A stretch of 64,000 nucleotides of DNA from Epiperipatus broadwayi (taxonomy: Eukaryota > Onychophora > Udeonychophora > Euonychophora > Peripatidae): assembly GCA_028023455.1 (NCBI GenBank), contig JAQFVV010006709.1, positions 124,001-188,000 of the forward strand, written 5' to 3'. Shown here piece after piece: positions 1-9,999 of this stretch (positions are counted from its first letter, which is position 1; each line of letters begins with the position of its first letter). A program made the position numbers and the translations under genes. The notes under the pieces are model-generated. The model saw nothing but the letters and a program-made list of their open reading frames with translations. It searched no databases and was not told where the DNA came from.

Positions 1-581
1 TGATGAATTCTTACTTAGCATTATATGCACTTATGTAGTTTTAAATTCAGTGTAAAAAATTGCTTGTTCTCCTGAATGTGTTCTTTCATTTATTGCTATA
101 CTACTTCTTATTGCACTCTGCATTGAAAGTCTTTTTTATTATTATTTTATGCCCTATTATAAATGTCCCTCCTGTGGTCTTGAATTCACATAAACTACAT
201 TGTGTGACTTCTTTCATGTATTGCTAAATTACTTTTACCTGCAGTCTTATATTGGTTTTCCTCATGTATGTGTTCTTTCATGAATTTCTTTTTACCCGTG
301 CTCATACACAAGCTACAATGAATAAGTTTTTATCCTGTAAAATTTTTTTCATGATCTTATATTTCCCTGTTTTGCAGTCATATCATCACACAAACTAAAG
401 TGAAATGTTTTTTATCCTGAGTGTTCTTTCATGTATTGCTAAATAACTTTTAAATGGCCTTATTATATTGGCACAAACTACACTGAAATGTTTTTTTTCC
501 TGCTTGAGTGTTTTTATGTATTTTTAAACTTCCCTTTTGTGCATGCAGTCTTATATCTAAACAAACTACTTTGAAAAAAGT
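1..581 (-). pseudogene. Decayed C2H2 zinc fingers downstream of ZF1
   Basis: Reading the minus strand beyond the ZF1 stop, pieces of the same 28-residue finger unit continue to the window edge, for example a KTAGKSNLAIHERSHT segment near 200-260 and CSLC remnants near 470 and 330. They are separated by stops and frame changes. This was once coding sequence of a longer finger array. The array therefore extends beyond the left edge and its original C-terminus is not visible. Confidence 0.75.
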
Positions 582-1697
582 TCAAGTGTGTGTTCTCTTA
601 TGTATTGCTAAACTACTTTTACATGCAGTCTTAAATTCACACAAACTACATTGGAAAAGTTGTTCTCCTTTATGGGTGCGCTCATGCACCCTTAAATTTC
701 CCTTGTGGGCAGCCTGGAATTTACACAAATTACATTGAAATGGTTTTTCCCCTGTATGTGTTCTTTCATGCAATCTTAAATTTCCCTTCTGTGCAGATTT
801 AAATTCACACAGGCTACATTGAAAAGCTTTTTCTCCCGTATGTGTTATTTCATGTATTTCTAAATGACTTCTAACTGCAGCTTTATAGTCACAAAAAATA
901 CAATGAAAATGTTTTTCTCCTGTATGCCTTTTTTCATGTGTTGCTAAAGCACCATTGCCAGCACTTTTATAATCACATGCCCCACATTGAAATGGTTTTT
1001 CTCCTGTATGTGTTCGTTCATGCATTTTTAAGTTTCCCTTTTGTGTAGATTTAAATTCACACAAACTACACTGAAAAGGTTTTATTCCCGTGTGCTTTCT
1101 TTCATGTATTGCTAAATTAGTTTTAAATGCAGTCTTGTAATCACACAAACTACATAGAAAAGGTTTCCTCCCTGTGTGTTGTCTTTCATGAATAGTTAAA
1201 TGATTTTTGACTGCAGTTTTATATTCACAAAAACTACAGGAAAATGGTTTTTCTCCTGTATGTGTTCTTTCATGCATTGCTAAGCTACTTTTACTTGCAG
1301 TTCTGTATTCACATAAACCACATTGAAATGGCTTTTCTCCTGTATGTCTTCTTTCATGTGTTGCTAAATTACTTTTAAGTGCAGTTTTATATTCACATAA
1401 ACTACATACAAATGGTTTATTACCTGTATGTATTCTTTCGTGTATTATTAAATTACTTTTAACTGCAGTCTTATATTCACATAACTGACATTGAAAGGGT
1501 TTTTCTCCGGTATGTGTTCTTTTATGCATCGTTAAACTACTTTTCCCTGCAGTTTTATATTCACACAAACTACATTGAAATGGTTTTTCTCCTGTGTGTC
1601 TTCTTTCATGAATTGTTAAATTACTCTTACCTGTGGTCTTGTATTCGCAAAAACCACATAGAAATTTTTTTCCTCCTGTATGTGTTCTTTTTTCCAT
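582..1697 (-). CDS. ZF1: C2H2 zinc-finger array protein, 13 fingers
   Basis: An uninterrupted frame encodes 13 tandem C2H2 fingers of form C-x2-C-x12-H-x3-H, joined mostly by TGEKPF linkers. Such proteins normally bind DNA in the nucleus. The fingers share a distinctive body, CEYKTAxKSNLxxHERxH, and an alternative CEFKSAQKGNL type (fingers 8 and 11). Helix position -1 varies most (G, V, L, S, F, Q, H, C), position 3 is mostly N, S or H, and position 6 is hydrophobic. The frame is open back to a stop near 1750, where a finger with a deleted middle lies. The first in-frame ATG is at 1697; a TTG at 1712 is an unlikely start. The stop at 582-584 falls where a TGEKPF linker should follow the last finger, so the array looks truncated. 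No KRAB, BTB or ZAD domain is visible. It could be one exon of a spliced gene or a young pseudogene. It is paralogous to the array at 47018-48040. Confidence 0.7.
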   Translation of the reverse strand: MEKRTHTGGKKFLCGFCEYKTTGKSNLTIHERRHTGEKPFQCSLCEYKTAGKSSLTMHKRTHTGEKPFQCQLCEYKTAVKSNLIIHERIHTGNKPFVCSLCEYKTALKSNLATHERRHTGEKPFQCGLCEYRTASKSSLAMHERTHTGEKPFSCSFCEYKTAVKNHLTIHERQHTGRKPFLCSLCDYKTAFKTNLAIHERKHTGIKPFQCSLCEFKSTQKGNLKMHERTHTGEKPFQCGACDYKSAGNGALATHEKRHTGEKHFHCIFCDYKAAVRSHLEIHEITHTGEKAFQCSLCEFKSAQKGNLRLHERTHTGEKPFQCNLCKFQAAHKGNLRVHERTHKGEQLFQCSLCEFKTACKSSLAIHKRTHT

Positions 1698-2030
1698 TTC
1701 ATATCCACACAAATGACATTGGAAAAAAATTTGTCCTTTTCTGTATTCTTAAACTTCCATTATGTGTAATCACTATAAAAACACAAGCAAGCGACTTTGA
1801 AAAGATTTTTCTCCTGCATGCATTATTCATGTCTTCTTATATTTCCTTTCATAGCTTGAATTCACACACACACTATTGAAAGTTTTTGCCCTGTATTTCT
1901 TCTTAAAATTAGATTTAGCTTCCCTTATAAATTCACACAAAGGGCATGGGAAAAATGTATATTTTCGTGTCTTGATAGATCTTTAAGTTTTCAATTCACA
2001 CAAATTGCAACGAATAACTTTTTCTCATTA
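1698..2030 (-). pseudogene. Decayed zinc fingers upstream of ZF1
   Basis: The minus strand holds degraded fingers. A partial FQCHLCGYEM finger lacks its central part (about 1700-1725). Further CVCEF and IHERTHTGEKPF-like fragments in other frames extend to about 2030, with stops between them. The array was longer at its N-terminal side, and no intact promoter-proximal exon is recognisable. Confidence 0.65.
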
Positions 2031-2039
2031 AAAAAAATA

Positions 2040-3790
2040 TATTTTAAAAATACTTTTAAAGATGTAATAATTTTGTTTATCTGACTGACTGTTCATTTAT
2101 TAAATTCTATTTTTTAAAATTTCATTCATTTAAAACTGCATGGTTTTTATCTTTTGCAAGTTCTTTTCAAATAAATTCATGTTTTCCATGTAATTGATAT
2201 CATATCCTACAAGACTGTACATGTGATATCACTAGTCTACAATACCTTCATAAAAGATAAATCCACAGAATGGGCATTTTTCAAAGCATCATTATCTCTC
2301 CATACAAAAGGATAATAACATTAAGTAAAAGCATATTCTGGAAATACATGATTCTGTAAATGTAAACTCATGTAATTCAATAATTTCATCTGTATGATAG
2401 ATATGAATTTTAATTCCATAACATTTTGATAAAATAGTTAAATGTCTTTCATTTCAATGACACTTTTTTGTCAAGGAATTAGAAATATTATATTTCTTAC
2501 ATAATACCAAAACTTGACTGTAATTCCATAATCAATCCATTTTGAATGTAAATATTTGATCATATGTTCTTTCTACCAAATATTGTTGTACTTTTCCATA
2601 TCTTAGGCCTATGCAAAACAGAAAAAATAATAATATCACTTTTCTTTAATTTTATAACATACTATAGATGATAAATAAAACTAGTTTGCTAAAAAAGCAG
2701 AGATTATGAATTATAATTTTCATTTGAACATCCTTAAAATAAATAACCATTTAGCTTTTTATCAAATGATACATTTATTATTTTTATTGATCAAACAAAT
2801 TTAATAAATGTTTAAATTTTCTGGTGTTAACCAGAATATCTAAACACTTATTTCTCTTTATTATCATGACAAGAATTATTATTTGAAATGAAATTACTCT
2901 TGCTTTACATAAAAATCCAACACAAATTGCAAACAGTCATAGTCTTATAAATTATAAACACATAAAATCAATCCAACATTAACTTATACAATATTAATCA
3001 AAAGATTGGTTGATTGTTAAGAAATTATTACTATAAGTTATCTATTCATATAATTTTATTTTTTTAAAAACAAAAAAGAATTTGTATGACTATTCATAAT
3101 GATGTCAGTCTCCATTTCTTAATTTGAGTTCCACATGACTATCATTAGTTCCAAGGCCAATTTCAGAAAATAAACTATTTATATATGGAATTTTGAGAGC
3201 AACAATAAAAATTCCATATTTCATTCCTGTTCCATTTCCCTATCTTTCTAAAAATATAGCTATCATATTTCATAAAGTAAGCATAAAGACAAATATATAA
3301 ACACAACTAAAGATTTTATATATATAAAAAAAAAAAAATTAAAAGTACAACTTATTATTCCCTTTATTTTGCCAAGTCTCCTTGATGTACAGTAGTTATC
3401 ATAAATTTAAAAGTATAACATTATTCCCTTTATTTTTTCCAAATGTCTACTTGATATATAGTAATTATCATTTATTTATTTTCATTAACAAAACCAAACA
3501 TAAAGTTATGATAAACTTTATATGTATACAAAAAACACAGATATAAATTCAGGCTCTATTTTTACATAACTGGAAAAGATGATACTCTATGAATTAGTTA
3601 TACTGTACACTGAATTATGCAAATTTAATATGTGCAATTATTAACTTATTTGATTATTCAAAGCATTGTGAAATACAGTCTATATTGCTGTATAACTGAG
3701 ATTAATTGAAAACGTATAAATCTAACTTAAATATTTTTTGTTCAGTATTTTTGTAAATGATAACAGGAATTAGCTTATTTTCTCTTTTGG
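2040..3790. repeat. Non-coding flank of ZF1, duplicated beside ZF2
   Basis: This AT-rich, non-coding stretch matches 48880-50510 in the same order and orientation. Matched landmarks include AAATTCATGTTTTCCAT (about 2172 and 49018), GATGTCAGTCTC (about 3100 and 49904) and AAATGATAACAGG (about 3756 and 50476). Together with the two finger arrays this shows a segmental duplication of at least 4 kb. I see no conserved open frame in it. Confidence 0.75.
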
Positions 3791-5150
3791 AGACAAATAA
3801 GCAAAATCTGTATGTGAATAAATAAAATGTTGAATCATAAATAAAGATAAAATGTAACAATCTTAAAAGATAATTATAATGCTAATATGGATTTTAAAAA
3901 TACTGAAATTGGTGAAATTGACACTATTGACTTTAACAGGCACTGGTTTCTGTGATATTTTAAAGCTATTAAATCAAAAGATAAATATAAAAGATTTTTC
4001 TTGACTAGAATTCATGTGAATACTTCAGCAGGTATTGAAAATTATATAAGTAGTAAAATTAATGATGCAATTGTTTACTATTTATTAAAAAATAAAAATT
4101 ATTCATCATTTTATATATCTATTAAGCAAGACTATGTTAATGATTTATTGAATTGTGACTTTTGACCTAAAGGAACTTAATTATATCCATTTTACGAACC
4201 ATTTAACTGAGAAGATATCGATCAAACAAAAACTTTGGCTTGTCTTTCTGATGATCTATAAAAATAATGATTGTATAAATTGCATTTATCACAATACCAG
4301 AGGACTTCATACTAAATTTAATGATCTTCATCATGCAATCATATTGAAAATTATGACTTAATTATGTTAACAGAAAAGTTTGTATTTGGACAATCAATGT
4401 ATTGATAGGAGATATCAAGTGTTCAGAAAAGATTGCTCACTTGATCTTGGATCCAGCTTGTGGAGGTATTCTCATAGGATTAAAGAAAAGTTTGGTAATG
4501 AAATTATCATATAGATTAATATTATTGACTCTATTTGGATTGAAGTTTTCCAATTATATAAAAATAAATTAATAGGGTATATATTCCTCCAAATATTGCA
4601 TTAAGTCAGCTGCATTTGGCATTGGAATCTTTGGAGAATAAGTTAGTTTCTTATAAAAATTATATATTATTGGTAGGGGGTTTTAATGTTCCATCTGTTT
4701 TCAATACATGAGATTGGTTAGTCAGACTACAGAGTCTTAAAATTCTTTAGTGTACCTAGTTTGATTCAATTTAATTTTGTATGTAATGCTTTTAATAAAA
4801 TACTTGACTTAGTCTCGAGTAACTTTTGTTATTTGAATTGTAAAATGTGATCACCATTAGTCATTGAGGATTTGCATCATCCATGCTTAGTTTTCTTTAC
4901 AAGGGTTGTTAAAACAGCTAATGTTAGACAGACATTTAGAAATTATAAAAAAGATTATTTAAGTCTTTATTATGATATCTCAAATTTTGTATCGCAAGAC
5001 ATTGTTTTTTAAATAATATTGAAGCTATGATAAATATCATGGATAAATATAGGCAATTTGAACTCAGACTTTCAAGCACCCTACAACTATCTATACTATC
5101 TCATACCACTAATACACATGACCACACACATGTAGAAAAGTTAAATAATC

Positions 5151-5190
5151 ACCAATATTTTTCGTGCTAAACCAGCACTCATCAGTTGGG
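5151..5190 (-). ncRNA. Hammerhead ribozyme, type I (left arm, minus strand)
   Basis: On the minus strand a CUGAUGA box (complement of 5179-5185) is followed by stem II GUGCU/AGCAC with a short loop, then a GAAA box. Stem I strands are CCCAA and UUGGU. Stem III is shortened by a small deletion, so this copy may be inactive. The core matches the established C3-U-G-A-N-G-A plus GAA hammerhead consensus. Confidence 0.75.
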
Positions 5191-5262
5191 CTAGATAATC
5201 ATCACCCACACATATACATAATAAGTGCTCAGTTTATATATGTCTGGGAGATGATAATCTGG

Positions 5263-5306
5263 ACCAACTGATGAGTGCTGGTTCAGCATGAAATACATAT
5301 ATTGGT
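5263..5306 (+). ncRNA. Hammerhead ribozyme, type I (right arm, plus strand)
   Basis: ACCAA (stem I) precedes CUGAUGA at 5268-5274. Stem II is GUGCUG/CAGCAU with a 3-nt loop. The GAAA box is at 5290-5293. A very short stem III (AUAC/AUAU, one mismatch) leads to an AUA cleavage triplet ending at 5301, followed by UUGGU, which pairs back to ACCAA. This is a complete type I layout with the minimal stem III typical of metazoan hammerheads, which often cleave as dimers. Confidence 0.85.
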
Positions 5307-5809
5307 GATTATTTATCTTTCTACATGCATGTGGTCATGTGTATTAGTGGTATGAGATAGGGTGGATCGTCAAAGGGTACTTGAAAGTCTGAGTTCAAAT
5401 TGCCTATATTTACAATTAAGCTCCAGGTATATGAAGAATACCTGCATTTCAAGTATATCATGGATAAATAGATACCTCTGCCTCAAATTAAAAGTAGAAT
5501 GAATAAATATCCCATTTGGTTTCTAGTAAACTTATATTAATTGTAATGAGTAAATAAGCAATTATTTTATCAAGCGCTGTGTTTACAATTATATTACATT
5601 CAAATATCAGCCTTTCAAGCTAATTGAGCACGCGCCTTATGAGAGTGTTAAATAAATGAATACTTTCCTCTTCAATCCAAGATATAGTATTTATGCAGGA
5701 ATAAAAAGGATCCTCTTATTCCTACAACTCAAATTCTTTTATATGAGCAAATCTGAAGAACTGTTGAGGAGAGCGTGAGTAGAATCTCACTTTAAATTAC
5801 TATTTACGA

Positions 5810-5859
5810 TGTTTGTTGACTGAATGACGTATATGAAATTGCTTAGAATTTACTAAACG
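5810..5859 (+). ncRNA. Degenerate hammerhead-like motif in spacer S
   Basis: CUGAAUGA at 5820-5827 (consensus CUGANGA with one extra or changed base) is followed by a very short stem II region and GAAA at 5835-5838. A 3' AAUUUA then leads into CUAAAC, which can pair with upstream GUUUG. The minus-strand partner keeps a better stem I (UGUUUA/UAAACA). The core does not match the consensus exactly, so this is a suggestion only. Confidence 0.35.
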
Positions 5860-6244
5860 TCATTCTTACTGAAACTTAATTATGAGTAAATAAGCAATTA
5901 TTTTATCAAGCGCCATATTTACAATTATATTACATTCAAATATCAGCCTTTCAAGCTAATTGAGCACGTGCCTTATGAGAGTGTTAAATAAATGAATACG
6001 TTCCTCTTCAATCAAAGATATAGTATTTATGCAGAATTTGAGTTGTAGGAATAAGAGGATCCTTTTTATTCCTGCATAAATACTATATCTTGGATTGAAG
6101 AGGAAAATATTCATTTATTTAACACTCTCATAAGGCGCGTGCTCAATTAGCTTGAAAGGCTGATATTTGAATGTAATATAATTGTAAACACGGCGCTTGA
6201 TAAAATAATTGCTTATTTACTCATAATTAAGTTTCAGTAAGAAT

Positions 6245-6299
6245 AATGTTTAGTAAATTCTAAGCAATTTCATCGACATCATTCAGTCAATAAACATCG
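6245..6299 (-). ncRNA. Degenerate hammerhead-like motif, minus strand
   Basis: This is the mirror copy of the motif at 5810. Read on the minus strand, UGUUUAUUGA precedes CUGAAUGA. A short AU-GUCG-AU stem II, GAAA and an AAAUU/AAUUU stem III come next, then UAAACA pairing with the start. The architecture is hammerhead-like, but the core has a one-base departure from CUGANGA. Confidence 0.4.
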
Positions 6300-6539
6300 T
6301 AAATAGTAATTTAAAGTGAGATTCTACTCATGCTCTCCTCAACAGTTCTTCAGATTTGCTCATATAAAAGAATTTGAGTTGTAGGAATAAGAGAATCCTT
6401 TTTATTCCTGCATAAATACTATATCTTGGATTGAAGAGGAAAGTATTCATTTATTTAACACTCTCATAAGGCGCGTGCTCAATTAGCTTGAAAGGCTGAT
6501 ATTTGAATGTAATTAATTGTAATGAGAAAAAAATAGGTA

Positions 6540-8098
6540 TCATAAATTGTGCAAAAAAACAAAATCAATATTTTATTGTAACAATTTTAATTCTGGGAGA
6601 TTGTTTCAATATGAAGAAAAATCTGTCACCATTTGTATATTGATAATATACAGAAAAATATAAAATATGATCCAAAGCATCTTTAGTCCTATTTTAAAGA
6701 TTTTACTGGAAGTAAATTTCAATCACTGAACAATGTTTCAAGTAACTCTTTAAATGCAGATGACTTTAAAAAACAATTCTCTTGTAATCAAATTATTAAT
6801 TTTGTAGCTATATGTGATGAAACTATAACTTCTGTTGCTAGTCATAGTAATTTTATAGATATTATTCGTATTACTAAGTTATCACATGATGAAGTAATTG
6901 ATGCTATTAAAGGTATAAAACATAATGTTTCTATTGATGATATTGCTATTTTCATTATTAAGGGTTGTGAAGAGTTTGTTGTTCCTGTTTTAAGCTATAT
7001 TTTCACATTATCTTGATAGAAATCTGTTTTCCCTGATATGTATAAATTATCTAGAGTTGTTACAATTTGGAAAAAGTGTTGTAAAAATGATCCAAAAAAA
7101 AAACTATAGGTCAATATCATTGTTAGGCATTTCAAAAATTTTCAAAAGATGTGTATGTAATTCTCTATTATTTCAAGTTAAGAGATGTATACCCAATTTT
7201 CAGCAATGATTTATTCCAAACAAGTCAGTAAACACAAATCTGATAATAATGTGTGATCATATAGCAAATGCTATAAATAAACAAGATTGTTTAGATGTAA
7301 TATATTTTAATCATAGTAAGGCTTTTTATATGGTGAATCATAGCATTTTATTATCTATATTAGATTGTTTGGAGTTTTCTTCTCTTTTATTATAATTTAA
7401 ATCCTATTCAACTGAACATGCAAATTATGTTTATTACAAATTCAAAGAATCAGAGATTTGTTACTATAAAAGTGAAATCCCTCAAGGAAGCATTTTTAGA
7501 GCAACTTTATTTTCCTTATATACTTATGATATATCTGAAATTGTTAGCAATTTTAATATTTTACAGTTTGCTGATGATATAGTTATTTCTTAAAATTGAT
7601 AATTTATCTGATCACATAAAATTACAGAGTTCTATAATTAGCTTTGTAATTTGGTGTAGAAAAAAATCAGATGATTGTTAATATTGAGAATACATTTGTT
7701 GTCTCATTTTATAATAAAACATTACCTAGTTTTTTTCATTATTCTGTTAATATTGTTATTCCTAGAAAAGAGAAGGTAAAAGATTTAGGTGTCTGGTTTA
7801 ATAGTAATGGTCTTTTTTTGACTCGTATTAATGAAATTATTTTTAAATGTAATAAAATTACTGGGATTATAACAAGGTCAAAAAATTTTTTACATAAGCA
7901 GTCCTTTTTTTATTTATTTTATGTAATACTTATTCCTACAATTAATGACTGTTGTGTTGTTTGCAATTCATCAAAAAAACTTTTGAGGAACGACTGCGGA
8001 ATATAATGAAAAAGTATTTCAAGAATATAGGTTTACAATTACCTGTCAATAGTGAAACATATCTTATGAAGAAAAAAAAAGTTGAATGCTGTAGTGGG
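6540..8098 (+). pseudogene. Jockey-type reverse transcriptase remnant
   Basis: Translation in shifting frames gives the linker before RT (YIDNIQKNIKYDPKHL, 6640-6690). It continues with DEVIDAIKGIKHNVSIDDIA (about 6888-6950), a PDMYKLSRVVTIWKK segment (7032-7075), IPQGSIFRATLFSLYTYDIS (7480-7540) and the catalytic-site motif FADDIVIS (7566-7590). After it comes a KVKDLGVWFNSNGLF block typical of Jockey C-termini (7770-7815). The longest open piece is 7671-8006. Several stops and frameshifts separate the parts. The family reverse-transcribes its own RNA at a nick made by its endonuclease; this copy cannot. Confidence 0.75.
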
Positions 8099-8785
8099 TA
8101 ATCATGACTGAGAGCAGTCTCGACACTTTGCCCTCTATTTTTAAAAAACTGAACTAATTTTTTTTCGTAGTAAGTGTATCTAAGTAGAAATAAGCTATAT
8201 TTAAGTATAAAAGTTTATAAAAACAAAAAAAATATAAAAAAACTTACATTTTTATGCGTAGTTTTCAGCTACACACACGAGGAAATTCACGAAAATGGTG
8301 TCACATTCGTGCATCTTTTGCCACACAACATAGCTCTAAATAGAGCATAAAAATGTAAGTATTATTACATTTTATTTATTAATCTTCATGTAAAAAATAC
8401 ATTTATAGTTACATATACTTTGCAATTACATAGTGAGAATAACGTAGTTCGAACCACGGATCCTGCCTGCAGGAAATGTAAGTTCATTTTTTTTTATTTA
8501 TTAATCTTTATGTAAAAACATTTATAGTTAATATAGTTTATTTATTTACTTATTTATAGTTATATATACAGTTGTGACTATTAAATATACTTTACAAGTC
8601 AAAACTACGCATAAAAATGTAAGTTTTTTTTTATATTCTTTTTTATTAACTTTTATACTTAGATATAGCTTATTTCTAGTTAGATACACTGATTAAAGTT
8701 AGGTACACTTAATACAAAAAAAAATAGTTTTTTTTTTTTTTAAAAATAGAGGGTGAAGTGTCAAGACCGCTATCAGTCATGATTA
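8099..8785. mobile_element. Tc1/mariner-like MITE with long TIRs and TA target duplication
   Basis: The element at 8101-8783 starts ATCATGACTGA and ends with its complement. It is flanked by TA on both sides (8099-8100, 8784-8785). The terminal inverted repeats extend about 170-200 bp with small indels, sharing CTCTATTTTTAAAAA and ACTTACATTTTTATGCGTAG. Internally a direct repeat (about 8352-8420 and 8478-8545) is present. It has no coding capacity. It lies in the C-terminal part of the Jockey LINE remnant. TA duplication with TIRs fits a non-autonomous Tc1/mariner superfamily element. Confidence 0.8.
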
Positions 8786-8900
8786 TTGCTATAGTGTTTT
8801 TAAGAAAAATTGTGTTATGTAATTATGATGTACAGAATTTATTCACAATATAAATTATAAACATCCTAATATGACTAGAATAATCATTTATTTTGTATTA

Positions 8901-9990
8901 AAAAATATATTAATTGTTATAGAAATTCTGCCATGATTAGAATGCCTATATTATAAAATAAGAAATATGTGGCTGTTAATATGCTTCATTTGAATTATCA
9001 TCCATATAAACTAATTCTTGGTTTGTAAAAGCTATACTACAATTAGATTGTTACTAGTCTGTTGTTACATGCTAAAAAAATTGAATTATTTTATAATAAT
9101 TATTTTCAATAGGTAATTAAAATGTATAATATTTCATATTGAATAAATAAGTATATAAAAGTATTCATTTATTTTTATTTAAGCTATGATTTTAAAAAAT
9201 AAATGTAAATGCATTATGTTAAGATTTTACTTTCAAAATATTAATTTTAAAAATTTTAAATAAAACAATTTCTGATGTATTTCAAATAACTCTGTATTAA
9301 ATGAAATAGTGATTTTTTACAATAAAAAGTTATAAAATTAAGTGGATCATTAGATACAGTATTCAGGTCGATAACTTCAATATTAGAAAAAAATCATATA
9401 AAATACCCGTTTTAAAATTGAACTCTCTCTTCTTATTCATTCTGTATTTTGGTAAGTAAAATTTTAAAAGTATGATATATATAAAAATTGGCAGAGAATT
9501 TGAAGTCTAATAATGAAAGGCTAGATAAAAATAAACATTGGCCTTGAAAGACAAGACCCTTCAAGAGGTCTATAACGAATTAAAATAAAATTATCCTAAC
9601 TGTTTATATAATAAAATTGGAGAAAATATTCAACTGCTCTATGTGATGGAATTTTAAATATAGACATTGTGAGCCTTAACCAACTAAGTGAATAATGAAC
9701 AAAATAGATAATAATTGGAATTATTAAAAAATATTTAATATATTTGAAAGGATAAATAATGCTTATTTTATACAATGACATAACCATTAAAATTGCCAAA
9801 ATTTACTATAATTTTATGATGTTATAATTGTAAAATACATCTTTGGAACTGAGATAAACTTTATTGCATTTCCTTTGCATCAGAGCTTGATAAGAAGCAT
9901 CAGGATTTTTTTTTTAACTATACATAATGCCATATTATTTGTAATGATATACATATATGCTGTTATATCGTTCTCAAATGAAAATATAAA
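8901..9990. other. AT-rich, no recognisable feature
   Basis: Low-complexity AT-rich DNA. The short open frames here show no family resemblance and no coding-like composition. Confidence 0.6.
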
Positions 9991-9999
9991 AAAAAAGAT

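Larger units (their letters stand above)
5034..5470. mobile_element. Inverted-dimer hammerhead retrozyme, family 1 (with TSDs)
   Basis: A foldback insert at 5050-5454 is flanked by perfect 16-bp direct repeats ATATCATGGATAAATA (5034-5049 and 5455-5470). The arms (about 5050-5225 and 5230-5412) are imperfect inverted copies of each other. Each contains a hammerhead ribozyme, one per strand. The right end carries an extra tail of about 42 bp without a partner in the left arm; the tail includes a small hairpin (CAGGTAT/ATACCTG) and ends TTCAAG directly before the duplication. Removing the insert and one duplication joins the Jockey LINE reading frame. The 16-bp duplication suggests LINE- or Penelope-type target-primed integration rather than cut-and-paste. 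Related copies lie at 35498-35687 and 45300-45915. Confidence 0.8.
5536..6526. mobile_element. Large inverted-dimer foldback retroposon (probable retrozyme family 3)
   Basis: The insert at 5551-6511 is flanked by perfect 15-bp direct repeats ATTAATTGTAATGAG (5536-5550, 6512-6526), again inside the Jockey LINE. Its left arm is unit U (about 5595-5730), a 150-bp spacer S, and a second U (about 5880-6030). The right arm is the reverse complement of that order (6033-6511). U carries TTTCAAGCTAATTGAGCAC and GGATCCTCTTATTCC. The left end has an unpaired tail of about 45 bp, matching the asymmetric design of the other foldbacks. Each S segment holds a hammerhead-like motif. Arm identity is high, so the element looks younger than its host LINE. 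Confidence 0.7.
3930..8900 (+). mobile_element. Decayed Jockey-type non-LTR retrotransposon (LINE) with nested inserts
   Basis: Plus-strand remnants occur in LINE order. First comes an ORF1 C-terminus (about 3935-4190, with TRIHVNTSAGIENYI and an F-x-PKGT motif). Next is the start of an AP-endonuclease domain (4230-4340, NTRGLHTKFNDLHHAI) with a GGILIGLKKSL block near 4457 and a GGFN block near 4677. Then follow reverse transcriptase (6540-7610) and the C-terminal region (7640-8100). Stops and frameshifts are frequent, so it is dead. Three elements have inserted into it: 5050-5454, 5551-6511 and 8101-8783. The first two excise cleanly at one target duplication to give continuous LINE sequence. 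The 3' end is not sharply defined. Clade assignment to Jockey rests on motif resemblance only. Confidence 0.75.

Noticed and set aside
1514-1879. Plus-strand frame of 121 codons opposite ZF1, and similar frames at 47281-47550 and 47761-47979
   Set aside because: They are antisense shadows of the repetitive finger coding sequence.
5050-6511. The two palindromes as classical Foldback DNA transposons
   Set aside because: The direct repeats of 15-16 bp, the one-sided tail and the ribozyme content fit retroposition better.
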